DNA of 64,000 bases from Neopestalotiopsis rosae (GCA_023078685.1 JALGAS010000001.1:4278001-4342000), one strand, 5' to 3'. Positions 45,827 to 57,626 are shown, counted from the stretch's first letter. Notes: generated by a model not told the origin, from the letters alone. Numbers and translations: made by a program.

Positions 45827-48512
45827 ATGTCTGCTCACCAGGGCCGAGACGGGGTTTTCAACCCGACGTCTCCCCACTCGTCCTCTGGACTGGCAGACTC
45901 TTTCAGAGGCACCCCCGACACTCGTCTCACAGCATTCTCACCAGAGGAGAATTCGATCAAATCCTTGCGTGCACCTCACTCTGCTGGAGGTGGTACTCGA
46001 GAGTCAGAGCCGGTGAAATTTCGCTTTGGAACCCCTCAATCACTGAATCTGCCCATTCGTGATCCTCGTTTCTCCCGCGAGAACCAGGTTGAGAGAGATC
46101 CGTTCGTCAGCTTCGGTACGCAGAGCATCGCTACCAACTGGAAGCTGTCTCCTACAGCTTCAAGCTTTGACCCTTCGACTACGATCCTCACCACCCGAGC
46201 AAGTGAGCCCGAGTTTACATACTCCAAAGTCGTGACCAGTGAGAACGCCAGCTCTGCAGAGCAAGCCTCTGCCAACAAGAATGCAGATGTCTTTGTTCAC
46301 AAGGAACTCAGTACGGATCTTGGACTCTCTCGATGCGTCAAGCTCATGCCCGGTGGTGATGGTCCTCGGATTCAGCTTTCAGATGTGGAGCATTACATCT
46401 CAGTACGTACCTCATTCTGAAAAACCTCTCGGCGTGAATGAGACTAATACTGAACAGATCCTTGGAAACTATGGCTTGCATCTAAAGAGCACTAAGCAGA
46501 TGCACAGCACTGGAGACAAGGTCTACGTCCGTTTCCCCAACATCCGTGATGCTTGTCTTTTCTATCAGAACGCACAGTTGGGAGGACGCGAGTGGACGAT
46601 CAATTATGTTCATCCTCGCGAGTTCTCTCAGGTAAGAAAAAACTCTGGTTCTGGGATTCAGTCACTGATTAATCTACAGACTGTTAAGCTCACGTCTGGC
46701 TTGATAACTGCCCACGAGGGTCAATTGACCCTAGCTGTCTTTGCACCACCTCCTCTTCAAGGTGTCGACGCAGCCTCACTCGCCAACTTCATGCAGGAAA
46801 TTTTCAGGGAGCAGGGTGACCTTTTTGCTTTCAAGGTCACTTCGCAAGGTGTTGAAGGGAGCGTCATGTCTGCCATTCTCGAGTACTGTGACAACGACGT
46901 CTCATTACGCGCTACGGCTGAACTGAATGGACAAGTGGTCAAAGTAGGTCTCGCGATCCATCTTCGCATCGGACAGTTGCTGACTCTTCGCAGGGATTCC
47001 AAATTTGTGTAGCGCTTCATCGCCCTGACATTCCTACCATGGCACCCCGACCCCATGATATCGTCACTCCCTCACGAATGACCAATACCTCCCTTGATCA
47101 TGTTCTGAGCAATTTCCAGAATTTTTCAATCACAACTCGACCATCATCCTTAGCTTCGACCATGGCAACAGGCTTCCTCAATACTCCTACCCGATCGCCT
47201 TCGGCCACTGGCTACCAGGTGCAGCCTGCCTTTGGTATGGCCCCGGTCGTCTACCACGGCATGCCCTTGAGCCCACCTTACGTTCTTGACCCTGCATCTC
47301 CTCGCGTACATACCATGTTTCCAGCAAGTAACTATTCCTGTGTTGGACCTCTTTACCCCCAGCAGTCTGCTATGATGAGCCCGGATGTTTTGGTATCTCG
47401 CCAATTTGGCTCACACAGAGCCGATACCCGCCGTCAGAATGCTGTCCGGGTGCACCGATCGCCGTTTCAACACCACAACATCACCGGTCAGCACAATCAT
47501 GTTGATGTGGATCGCATCCGTGAGGGAATCGATGTTCGAACCACAGTCAGTCCTTCATGTACATTCCCACCGATATTTCGCACACTGACTTTTACTAGAT
47601 CATGTTGCGCAACATCCCCAACAAGGTTGACCAAGCCATGTTGAAGAACATTGTGGACGAATCTAGCTGGGGCAAGTACGATTTCATGTACCTCCGAATC
47701 GACTTCAACAACAATTGCAAGTAAGTCTTTGGTCCTTCCTGGGAAGACAAGTCTAGACACTAAAATCGGGATCAGCGTCGGCTATGCGTTCATCAACTTT
47801 GTCGATGTAAGTCCAAGGTTCCAAACGTATGATTCGAATCAAGCTAATCGCAACATAGCCACTTGACATTATCGATGTAAGCTGATAGCATGACATACTC
47901 GTACTTGGAAAACGATCAGACTGACTCAAATTAATTTTCCAGTTCGTCAACAAGCGTGGCAACCAACGTTGGAACTGCTTCAAGAGCGACAAAGTTGCGG
48001 AGATCTCGTATGCCAGTATGTTCCACTCCCAAAACCACGAGCGATTATCATCGTTTCTAACATCATTGTAGCCATCCAAGGAAAGGATTGTCTGGTCCAG
48101 AAGTTCAGAAACAGCTCGGTGATGCTGGAGGTTCCTCAATACCGACCCAAGGTAGGCCAAGCCCAATAAATCTGGAATTTGAGTTGTATTCTGACGCACA
48201 ATTAGCTCTACTACACCATCAATGGACCCATGCCCGAGCTTTCTGGACAAGAAGAGCCTTTCCCAGAGCCGGACAACCAGTCTAAGATGAAGCGAAGCTG
48301 CGAAAACGCCGAGCACGTTGGTCAGTATGATTGAATCCTCGTGTACGTCTCATAGCTGACTATTAAAAGGCCTTTTCACGCCCAATGCTGGCCAGAATTA
48401 CCGAGACGAACAGAGACGCCGTCGTTCTCAATTCGACCGAGGCACTCGCCTTGCAGCAATGGAGGAGTACGAGTATCCAGCTCTCCCCTCACACTCATAC
48501 TCTCATCAGTAA
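45827..48512 (+). CDS. Mei2-like RNA-binding protein
   Basis: Eleven exons: 45827-46402, 46458-46631, 46680-46943, 46994-47545, 47599-47720, 47776-47806, 47859-47876, 47943-48015, 48072-48151, 48206-48320 and 48370-48512. They give 715 residues; introns are 48-66 bp. The C-terminal Mei2-type RRM (about 523-640) is clear: [60 protein letters not shown] and [19 protein letters not shown]. Two degenerate RRM-like regions sit near 185-250 and 265-350. The rest is Ser/Pro-rich and disordered. In fission yeast Mei2 switches cells into meiosis by binding a non-coding RNA. Filamentous-fungal Mei2-like proteins are little characterised, and a developmental or sexual role is inference. Confidence 0.92.
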
Positions 48513-50708
48513 AGGATCCTGATCCTCAACTTCTTGACACCAAGCCGGCACTCACAAACGATTCGACCTTGGAAGCAGACCAAGATATTTACCGACCGTG
48601 AGACGACCATATCTTGGCAAAACCTTTCGGTGGCGCATTGGTGCAAAATATGCAACACATTTTCTTTGTTTTCTGGGATTATTTTGGACGGCTTACCGTG
48701 AAACCAACTTCATACGCTGTCTTCGACTCGTCCAAGTTGCGGAATGGAATGGTCCCAATTCTCAACAGTAAGTGCCATGCTTTGTAACACGAAGACAAGA
48801 ATTATAAAGCTAAACATACCATGATAATAGGTTTCTTTATTTCTTTAATTCTCCGAATCATGCATCTGCGAGATTTCAAGGAATTCAGTCATCATATTTT
48901 GACTATTGTCCAAGGGCATTGGTCAAATTACCACTCTTCTCAATCAATCATATACTTATGGAGCTTCTTTCGGGTTCATCCTCGTAAAAGCCTGGAGTAT
49001 ATCTTTCCTTTGCGGTACAGTCACTCATTCTTTTCCTGGCCCCTGCTTCTTATTCTTGTCGCAGGTCTCAATTGTAAGTTTCTTTCCATCAACCACTCAA
49101 CCAAAGATATCGCAACTGACAACGTGCTAGATGTGAGAGCCTGATGCCAGCCTCTTCATCAGGCGGCGCGATCGTCGTTTGCGATTCGATATCTCTACTC
49201 AATTCAAATTTCCAACCACCCAGGAAGAAAAAGAAAAAAAAAACTATTTGAAGAACCCACAAGATCAGTTTCTTGACTTTGGAGACACTCGATCCGTCGG
49301 GCGACTTCTCACAAGATGTCACACACATCGATCATTTCTGGTGTCATTAAGGATAGTTCACTGCCGACCTCGGCAGCCAGCCGTTGACAAGAAGTTTGGC
49401 GACAAACTTTCGCATCATCACTTGGGCCACAATCTCGTACAAGCATAGACTGTTCTCAGTACAGCAAAACCGGTGGCGAGATTCTTTTCTATTGCAATCG
49501 CGTTCTGGGTGACAACAGTTCTGGAGCGTTCCGCACATTTCAAGTATCGGAAGCAGCTTGCTCAGTCATCGCCTACCAATTGCTTGGACCAGATGGGACT
49601 GTGAGCATTGTATCAACGGTTTTGTTCGAAGAGTCACTGGATTTGGCCTACCAACCCGACTTCTTCAATCCTCGACTTTTCATGGATTGTATTCGTATGT
49701 CAAGTAGGTACCACACCGGCGGGTGCCCTCGAGGATGATTTCATTTGTTCGACCTTGATTCACAGGCTCGCTCTCAGAAGATGTTTCCATGCCAATCGGC
49801 GAAGCGATTCTAAAACAAAAAAACAAAAAAAAACAAAACCAACAGCAAAACCAGCCCAAAATGTCTCATTGAGAGGCTTTCGGTCTCTTGCTTCTTTTCT
49901 TGTTTTGCGTTCATTTTTACTAGACTCAGACCACACATGGGGGAATTGGAGGCATCTGGAGATATCATTCGGGCCAACAAACCATCACAAAAGTTACACA
50001 TCTTGAGTTCTACGTTTTCTGCGATCTTCCGCAATCGTCTCCTTTCAGTTTAGCCAGAGCTAGCTCCAGCAATATCTGCTGTAATAAACTGTTCATCAAC
50101 AACCCGCTTTTTCTCTTGTGCGAATGTGAGTCGCAAAAATTGGATAATTGAAAAACATATATAAGAATCATGAGAACAGACAGCGATCATCTTGATGGTG
50201 AGCTTGATAGTCGTTTTGATCCCATTCTTACCAACTCACCAAGAGCTTATTTCACTTTCTATCAACCATGCTTGAAGACTTACACCGGCTTCTCCAGTCT
50301 GTTGACAACGACTGCGTAAGTATTCTAGATAGGAGCCAGAAACGCCTCTGACTCCTTGAATTGACGACGCGTAGTTTGCGACAGAAGTTTTTCATACGTT
50401 GATTGCCAAGTTGGGCATCTTGTGCTAATGGCAATATCACATTAGACATAAAGAATAAAGCGAGAAAAAACCGTGTCAGCGATTCTAAGGGGTCGATGGT
50501 TACACGTTGGATATTCATCCATGCGAGCAGGCACCAACAGAAAGACGAGGCACGTTGGACAGGTTACTGTTCTGAAATGACATATATATTCATTAATCAT
50601 TATTTCATCACGCTATGATCGCTATGCATACTAATTCGAAAATGCGATGAATACCCAGCTTCATCATGCATGGTGTGTGGTTGCCGCTTCTACTAGCACA
50701 GCAATGTA
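48513..50708. other. Convergent intergenic region
   Basis: This is 2.2 kb between the Mei2-like and SUN-domain gene ends. It contains A-rich tracts (for example AAAAAACAAAAAAAAAC near 49814-49835) and long pyrimidine-rich stretches, but no supported gene. A long Mei2-like 3' UTR is possible. Confidence 0.4.
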
Positions 50709-53660
50709 TTATGGCTCTTGGTCAGAGTCTTCGGGGGAGTCTTCGGGGAGTGCAGGCAGAGGCTTGATGCCGGCCGCCGCTGATGACATGGGTATTCTAG
50801 TTGTGCCGCGAGACTGAAACTCGGATTCGTCGATCATATCGTCTCCATCTAAAGCCGGAGTAGAAAGTTGAGAGCTTGGGTCGTGATCGGTCATGGACGG
50901 AGTCGTCCCGATTGGCGTTATTTCAATATTATTTTCAAGATGACCAGCATATTCCTCGTCCCGGCAGGTCGAAAAGTAATCTGGCTTGGGCGAGGAAGGC
51001 ATTTGCGATGGTTCAGAGTCGTATCCAGCATCGAGACTAGCCGGTGTGGGCGGTTGATAGAAGGCCATGCCCGTCGTCTCTGATACGGTTCTCGTTGGTG
51101 ATGGTCGTCGGGTCTTTGGCACCGCTAGATGATGCGTCGTCGACGGCCTCGGTTCGGGAGTCGGGTTACGACTCACTCTGGGGCGCGGCGGTGTGTTGTT
51201 TGTATCACTGTCACTCACGAGCCCCCTGTTCGCAGCCGCACCATCAGGATCCTCGACGGAGTCCCTGATTGAGCTTTGAGCACGCTGAACTGGCCTCCTA
51301 CCGCCAGGTGAGAGTGGACTGGCAAAACGGCTAAAGGATTCCTGAAGATGTGTTGGGTAGTATAGTTCCAGACCGGCATGTGTGATACCACGGCTGAAAA
51401 TGACCAGCATTATACATCCCAAGAGAAGAACGCTCTGCACAATGGCCATGCGTTTTTGAAATACCATCTCATCTGCTAGAAGCCCAACGCGAGTAGACAG
51501 CAAAATATTGTCGTACTCTTGTTTCTCGCGCTGTGATTCGAGCGCAATGATTGTGCTCTGCCAGTGCTGATCATACTGTGAGCGCAATTCTCTCAATTCT
51601 GTCATGACTGTCTTGTTGAGCGAATCAAGAAAAAGGTCCACCTTTAACGCATGGCGTCGCTCCAGCTTGGCGAGCGCCTCTTGCAAGAACCTGGATTGTG
51701 ACTCGATGTACTGCATTGAAAGAGTAGTGTTCGTCTCTAGGTTTTGTAGACGCTTAGTCACGTGTTTAAAGAAGGAATCTTGAACAGTCGGAGAGGCAGA
51801 TCCCGACGAGGAAGTCGCTGTTGCTGTCTTGTTCCGCGATATGGTCCCGGTGACAACTTTTGGTGCCGCGGTCTTGGACGAAGGATGTTTGAGGGATGTC
51901 GAGGCTGATGGCTTGACTTTATGGGTGACATGCGTGGTGGTGGACTTGCTGGCCGCATCCGAAGATGACTTGCTGACTGATGCCTGGGAAATTTCAGAAG
52001 TCAAAGTAGGAGTGGTTGCATTCGTCGACGCCGAGGTCACATTGGTGGGTGTAGTAGTGCCTGGGCGTTCGTGTATTGTTGTATCTGAAGCCATGTTTGC
52101 TTGAGAAGTCGTTGTTTCTGTTGCAGTTGTTCCGGAGCTAGGCTCTCCATCACTGGGCGAGGATGTGGTTTTGCCGCTTTCTTCTGCAGTGGCCGCGGCC
52201 TTGGGTTTGGCTGGTGCAGCGTAATGGTCTTGCTCCTTTCCGGGTGAAGTTTGCGATGGTCTCGGGGGCTCTTCATCTGGCCCACAGGTACTGTCTGGCA
52301 CAAAACGATACTGGAAATATGAAGGATTCCAATATGACGGTTTGACATGGCTCTGCAATGTTTCGGTAGTTTTGTTTTCAACCAGAACAGCCTCTTCGAC
52401 CTCGGGATCGTCGACCAAAATTTCAATGGTTTCGACAAATTCGACCGTATCATCTGGTGTCTCAATGGTCTTTACCGATTCTTCTTCCTCCTCGAGCTCG
52501 CTTTCCGCGTCGTTGAGGTCCGTCTCTCTCCAAGAATCCAGCATGCGGGTGCCATGGACTCTGAGCAAAGACAAGGGGCAATAAAACTCCTTGCCATAGT
52601 GATTGAGGATTTCTACGCGCAAGTAGCGTGCCCAAATCTGTGGATGTTCCACCAGGAAGGGCTGAATATCTCTCGAGTTTCTCGCGGTGAACTCGCCCAG
52701 CACTTTCCACTTGTCGAGCTTGACAGGATATCTGTCGCTTACACTGACACGAAATTGACGAACCATGCTAGAGAAGAATTCAAAGTTTGCCAAGACCACG
52801 GTATCAACCCGTACGTCGTCGCTCAGCTCCACGATGAAGAACTTGTTCTTGGTACCGCACTCCATCAACATGTAAGAGTCCTTGTTTTCCACTAGAATAG
52901 CCTTGGGATTCTTAGCCCCTGGGCTGGTCTTGAGAACTGTGGCTCCGGCATCAAACGACGAGTACGAGAATCGCTCTTTGCAAGTCTTGCCAGCATCTTT
53001 GCTGCGATAAATTTGTATGGGGGTTTCGTCATAGGTGACCTTTTCCACAGCGTCTTCTCTAGGGGCCTCTTCTGGACTGGGCTTGCCGGCCGAGGTGATT
53101 TCCGAGATCTTGTCCGAATAAGCATCAAAGTCGAGCGAAATCTCCCCTTCCTCGCCCATGGTGCCAAAGTCCTGGCCGGGAACGTCTCCTCGTCCATCAT
53201 GCGACTTGCGCGGGCGCTCTTCAAAAGTGTCCTGTCCGGATCTTTTCAGCATCATATCCTTCCATTCCTCAAAGGACATGAAGGCGCCGGTACTGAGGTC
53301 ATTGCCGTCGCTGTCGAGCTCATGCTCTTCGGTAGGAATGGCAGCCGTCGTATCTCCAGCTGTCGCACCGCTGGGGGCTGAAGCAGTGGTCGAGACAATG
53401 ACGGTCGACTCAGAGGACGTCGGGGAGACGGTAGGCGGCGAGGTTAGACATTGCTGAGGAAGTGTATGTGTTATATAATTGACCGTCCTCGATTCGCATG
53501 TAGATTGGGCCGTGGGTGTTGCGAGTTTCGTCCTTGTCGCATCGGCGGCGGCAGCAGTGGTGGCGGCAGCAGGGCTCGAGTCGGCGTGGGCATCTCGGCC
53601 GCCGCTCAACAAGACGAGGAGCGGAGCGACAGCAAGCCGCGAGTTCCTCAGGAACAACAT
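50709..53660 (-). CDS. SLP1: SUN-domain ER/nuclear-envelope membrane protein (Slp1-like)
   Basis: A single exon of 983 residues. Residues 1-26 are a signal peptide (LAVAPLLVLLSGGRDAHA). The motif TCESRTVNYITHTLPQQCL near residue 55 is typical of fungal Slp1-like proteins. The SUN domain spans about residues 208-373, with RFSYSSFDAGATVLKTSPGA, ENKDSYMLMECGTKNKFF and a C-terminal RVHGTRMLDSW. A long Ser/Thr/Pro-rich stretch, a coiled coil (about 640-720) and one membrane segment (about 737-757, VQSVLLLGCIMLVIFSRG) follow, then a disordered cytosolic tail. Yeast Slp1 works with Emp65 in the ER to protect soluble proteins from degradation and helps localise Mps3. The order signal, SUN, coiled coil, membrane segment supports the Slp1/SUCO (mid-SUN) class rather than classic Sad1-type SUN proteins. 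Confidence 0.9.
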   Translation of the reverse strand: MLFLRNSRLAVAPLLVLLSGGRDAHADSSPAAATTAAAADATRTKLATPTAQSTCESRTVNYITHTLPQQCLTSPPTVSPTSSESTVIVSTTASAPSGATAGDTTAAIPTEEHELDSDGNDLSTGAFMSFEEWKDMMLKRSGQDTFEERPRKSHDGRGDVPGQDFGTMGEEGEISLDFDAYSDKISEITSAGKPSPEEAPREDAVEKVTYDETPIQIYRSKDAGKTCKERFSYSSFDAGATVLKTSPGAKNPKAILVENKDSYMLMECGTKNKFFIVELSDDVRVDTVVLANFEFFSSMVRQFRVSVSDRYPVKLDKWKVLGEFTARNSRDIQPFLVEHPQIWARYLRVEILNHYGKEFYCPLSLLRVHGTRMLDSWRETDLNDAESELEEEEESVKTIETPDDTVEFVETIEILVDDPEVEEAVLVENKTTETLQSHVKPSYWNPSYFQYRFVPDSTCGPDEEPPRPSQTSPGKEQDHYAAPAKPKAAATAEESGKTTSSPSDGEPSSGTTATETTTSQANMASDTTIHERPGTTTPTNVTSASTNATTPTLTSEISQASVSKSSSDAASKSTTTHVTHKVKPSASTSLKHPSSKTAAPKVVTGTISRNKTATATSSSGSASPTVQDSFFKHVTKRLQNLETNTTLSMQYIESQSRFLQEALAKLERRHALKVDLFLDSLNKTVMTELRELRSQYDQHWQSTIIALESQREKQEYDNILLSTRVGLLADEMVFQKRMAIVQSVLLLGCIMLVIFSRGITHAGLELYYPTHLQESFSRFASPLSPGGRRPVQRAQSSIRDSVEDPDGAAANRGLVSDSDTNNTPPRPRVSRNPTPEPRPSTTHHLAVPKTRRPSPTRTVSETTGMAFYQPPTPASLDAGYDSEPSQMPSSPKPDYFSTCRDEEYAGHLENNIEITPIGTTPSMTDHDPSSQLSTPALDGDDMIDESEFQSRGTTRIPMSSAAAGIKPLPALPEDSPEDSDQEP

Positions 53661-55464
53661 CGCAGTCGCCTTCTGGGTGCCATGCGCAGTGGAAGCTTGT
53701 CAATTCCGTTGGGATCTGAAAAGTCAGTCGCCTATGTTTTGTCGTCCTATTTCTGAGCCCGTGATGCAATGCAGCAAACAAAAAAAAAGTTGGCAATGTT
53801 CTAGTTGATCGTATGTCGCTTTTGGAAATCCTTGGAACCCAGCAGCTGAACCACTATGTACACTACACTACTGTAAGCTGCCCGTTTAACCTTAGCAGTA
53901 GCGTACCCAGCAAGCAGCTGCACTGCTGACGTCGCAGTGCCCTTTTAGTTCTTCCTAGTTGACCCTGCAGGTTCTGGCCAGAACTCAAGTGGGCTTAAAG
54001 CTTCCCGACTTCCCTTATTTTTTCCTCACTCTTGCGTCTTTTCGGGGATGAATCTCCACCTAGCACGACATTTAGTTCCTCCCAACTGGGTCGCTCTTCA
54101 CCTCCCTGACTCCCTGAATTGGCCAGCTTGAAAATACATAAGCCCAAGGGTGGTTGGTAAGGACCCAACGCTTGAAAATGTCTACCTTTGTACAACCATG
54201 TCGAGTTTCCTCAAAGTCTCAATTATATATATGTGCTTTAAAGGATGGCGCAAGACTCTTTCTTGACTGTATGTATAAAGAAGGACTGCAAAAATGTATT
54301 GACTATAGTATATTCATTACTCATTACGAACTATGTGGCTTTTCTTTTTGCTTTGCTGTTCAATACTCTTGTCTGCTTGAACTCTGCTCGACTGCTCGGC
54401 AAGTTCGACACGTGGAACCTGAACCCAACATCTGACCCGTCAGCCATCTTCCTTTTAAGGAATTAGCACCAACCTGGCCGGGGACAAGGGGGGTGTGGTG
54501 GGTTCACTGGGTTGAATCATTGAAGGATAGCGTGGCCACCACCCTGTAGTCGATCCGAATATGAACTCCACAGTGCTCCTTTTGGCGGGATTGGCGCAGT
54601 AGCACACAGTAAGTTTTGTGACCCCCAGGAATGAATTTTCTCTTGGGATTTTCAACGGTTAACCCATGTCTTCATTTCGTTTATTACTGCCAATTCTTGT
54701 GTATCCCTCCCCAAAATCTCTTGGCACATGTCTCTCTTATCTCACAATTTGGGGGCTATATTCCATAGCTGGCAGTATACTATAGTCGTCTCGAGGACAG
54801 TGGGAAAGAGACTTAGATAACCCTCCTACCTTGCCAACCTCTGGAACGGGCCATTGCAGACATGAGAGTTATACATGAAGGCACAATGAAGTTTGTATCG
54901 AGACGGACATTCTATAAGCCGGTCCATCTATTCCTTCCCCCTATTTTCTCACTGAAGATCAGTGAGATGATGTTGGCTCCTTTCTTAGGTACCTACAGTA
55001 CATATCATAGACCCGCCGTGATGATCGACACATGTTTCATCCCCAGATTTCGCATAAAGACGTGATGAGACAGCACAGACGCTGCCTAACCGTAGTACCT
55101 TTCTATAATATACAATTCAATGCCTTCATCTAAACATCTCCAGTCGGAAATCGGCCTTGATTGATTATCAGACGATGCTACTATGTCACCTGCAAATTGA
55201 TTGATTTCGACATCGTTCTCATTTCATTTGCGAAACTCATGCAGTCACGTAGACAACAGACGTGCAGACACTTGCTACAGACGATGAGATCCGACATGTT
55301 ACAACTACATGCACTAATTGCGCAGAATTCTGAATTATGACTCTTCCCGCATATGTAATCATCAGTGATTCTACCAAGAATGGTCTCAATCGAAGTATGC
55401 AATTGTCGCATTCTCATGATCCACAAGAAAACATCATAACATTGCAGATAATCAAATACAATGC
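53661..55464. other. Intergenic region between SUN gene and acyl-CoA cluster
   Basis: This holds the SUN gene promoter and the 3' flank of the carboxylase alpha gene. AT content rises toward 54200-55450. No gene is seen. It marks the left boundary of the cluster. Confidence 0.45.
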
Positions 55465-57495
55465 TTATAACTTGGCCCGGCCGCTACTTAGCTCCAGCTC
55501 TGCGACCAAGGTCCCCTCGGCGACATCCTCTCCATCTTCTGCTTCCGTGAGCCAGATGACCCGGCCAGAACTGGGGCTCCTGATCTCGAGCTCCATCTTC
55601 ATCTGCTGGACCACTGCAATCACGTCCCCCTGCCGCACCTCGTCGCCCTCGTCCACGAATACCTCGACGAGGCGCCCCGGAAAGGGGATCACGACGTGGC
55701 GCGGGTCCGACGCGACGCCCCTGCGGTGCTTGGTGCCGGAGAGCGTCGACGAGGAGGAGGCCTGCGTGCTCGTGAGGGTGAGACCAAAAGCTTGTGCCTC
55801 GGGCAGCGATGGTGAGCTGTACGAGATATCCGCGGCCAGCAGCGATGGGAACTCGTTTCTCAGCACTCGGTCAAACTTCAAGTGGTGCGTGACGCTGGGA
55901 GACCCGACATTGCTTTCGGACGAGCCCGTTTTAGGTGTCAGCTCGATTTTCCAAGCGTCGCCTTTGCGGAATAAGACTGTAGAAGATGACATGCCGCTGA
56001 GCTTTGCCCCGCTGGTTTCCGTGTTCGAGCCCACGGTGTCGAGGATCCCAGAAGTATTTGTAGACGCGGTGATCTGACGGCCGGTCCGCAAGAGTTCTGG
56101 CATATTTGCCTCTAGCCACTCCGTATCACAGTCGCCGCTTTCAAAGGCAGCACTGGCCATGATGCCGCGCAACACGTCGAGATTGGTCTTAATACCCGAT
56201 ATGCGGACATCCTCGAGGGCCCGACGTGCCTTGCGTAGAACGGCGTCCCAAGTCCCGGCCGAAATGATAATCTTGGCAATCAGGGAGTCAAAGTCACTTG
56301 TAACGACTGTAGGATGGCCGCCGATTAGAGATGTGTCGATGCGTATCCCGTTTCCCGAGGGGAAATGGAAATTGGATATCTTGCCCACACTGAGTGACCA
56401 GCCCGAATCGACATTCTCGGCTGTAACTCGTAGTTGAATAGCATGCTTTCTGGGTGGCGGCTCTTTGGCAGTAGGGACGGGCAAGACGAGGCCAACACTG
56501 GGATCATCCAGACGAGCTCCCTGCGCGATGCGGAGCTGGGCCTGCACAATATCGACACCCGTGATTGCTTCCGTGATGGTGTGCTCAACCTGCAGTCTTG
56601 GATTAATCTCCAGAAAGAAGAACTCGCCCGTTTTAGGGTTGGCCAGAAACTCAAACGTTCCCAGAGAAAGATAACGTATCCTGGCCGCCATGCTCAGCGC
56701 CGCCTCGATGATGCGGCCGACCAGCGTCCTGTCTGCGACGGTGCTCGGGGCCACCTCGACAATCTTTTGATAGCGCCGCTGGATACTGCACTCGCGCTCC
56801 CAGAGATGCCGCACCGAGCCCGTGCCGTCGCCAATGATTTGCACCTCGACGTGCCGAAAGCCGCCCACGGCCGCGCGCTCGACGAATACCTGTTTGGAGG
56901 GCGACTCGGCCATGGCAAGCCTCGCCAGCCGGGCCAAGTCGTCGGCGTGGCGCACCGTCCGGATGCCGCGCCCGCCGCCCCCGTCGACGGCCTTGAGCAT
57001 CACGGGCACGGCCGGGCCCAGGCGCTCCATGAAGGCTCTCGCCCCCTCTGTGTCGACGGGCCGGTCGGTAGCTTCGAGCACGGGCACGCCCGCTTCCCTC
57101 GCCAGGGCCTTGGCGGCCAGCTTGTCGCCCGTCCTCTCGAGGATCCCCCAGCCGGGGCCCACGACGTGGATACCGGCCTCGTCCCACATTCGCCGACTAA
57201 AGTCTGCGCTCTCGCTAAGAAATCCATAGCCGGGATGTACGGCGTCGACTTGTTGTTCCCTGGCGATCCGGACGAGCTCTGCAATATCTAGATAGGACGC
57301 CGGCGACGCTAATTGGACCGACTGCGACGAGTTGAATGTATGGTTCAGGTCTGACTGTGTGTATATAGTGACGGTCTCAATGTTGAGCTCGCGGGCGGCC
57401 GATACTATGCGCGTTGCTATCTCGCCCCGGTTGGCAATGAGCAAGCGGGTGATTCGGCGGCTGGGTGGCCGCCCTTCGTCTTGGGGCATTGTCAC
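55465..57495 (-). CDS. Acyl-CoA carboxylase alpha subunit (biotin carboxylase + biotinyl domain)
   Basis: A single exon of 676 residues. The biotin carboxylase N domain starts at LLIANRGEIATRI. The ATP-grasp region contains HPGYGFLSE, the Gly-rich loop KAVDGGGGRGIR, HVEVQIIGDG and ERECSIQRRYQKIVEVAP. The active-site segment is LEINPRLQVEHTITEAITGV. The C-terminal BCCP domain has biotinyl Lys633 in VVQQMKMELEI. Domain order and length fit methylcrotonyl-, propionyl- or geranyl-CoA carboxylase alpha subunits. Several motifs are variants: NPRLQVEH as in pyruvate carboxylase, RRYQK for RRHQK, and QQMKM for the usual AMKM. No mitochondrial leader is seen, and the last residues are RAKL, a PTS1-like end. 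It is divergently transcribed from the carboxyltransferase gene. Substrate unknown. Confidence 0.88.
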   Translation of the reverse strand: MTMPQDEGRPPSRRITRLLIANRGEIATRIVSAARELNIETVTIYTQSDLNHTFNSSQSVQLASPASYLDIAELVRIAREQQVDAVHPGYGFLSESADFSRRMWDEAGIHVVGPGWGILERTGDKLAAKALAREAGVPVLEATDRPVDTEGARAFMERLGPAVPVMLKAVDGGGGRGIRTVRHADDLARLARLAMAESPSKQVFVERAAVGGFRHVEVQIIGDGTGSVRHLWERECSIQRRYQKIVEVAPSTVADRTLVGRIIEAALSMAARIRYLSLGTFEFLANPKTGEFFFLEINPRLQVEHTITEAITGVDIVQAQLRIAQGARLDDPSVGLVLPVPTAKEPPPRKHAIQLRVTAENVDSGWSLSVGKISNFHFPSGNGIRIDTSLIGGHPTVVTSDFDSLIAKIIISAGTWDAVLRKARRALEDVRISGIKTNLDVLRGIMASAAFESGDCDTEWLEANMPELLRTGRQITASTNTSGILDTVGSNTETSGAKLSGMSSSTVLFRKGDAWKIELTPKTGSSESNVGSPSVTHHLKFDRVLRNEFPSLLAADISYSSPSLPEAQAFGLTLTSTQASSSSTLSGTKHRRGVASDPRHVVIPFPGRLVEVFVDEGDEVRQGDVIAVVQQMKMELEIRSPSSGRVIWLTEAEDGEDVAEGTLVAELELSSGRAKL

Positions 57496-57626
57496 TTGCT
57501 TCCCTGCGGTCAGGGGGAAAAGCCAAATTTATGATTCTTAATCTATCGCCAAAACATTGACACTGTCATGATGTTTTGGAGATTCTCATGATAGATCATA
57601 CAAAGCTCTATGGTCAGCCGAATGGA

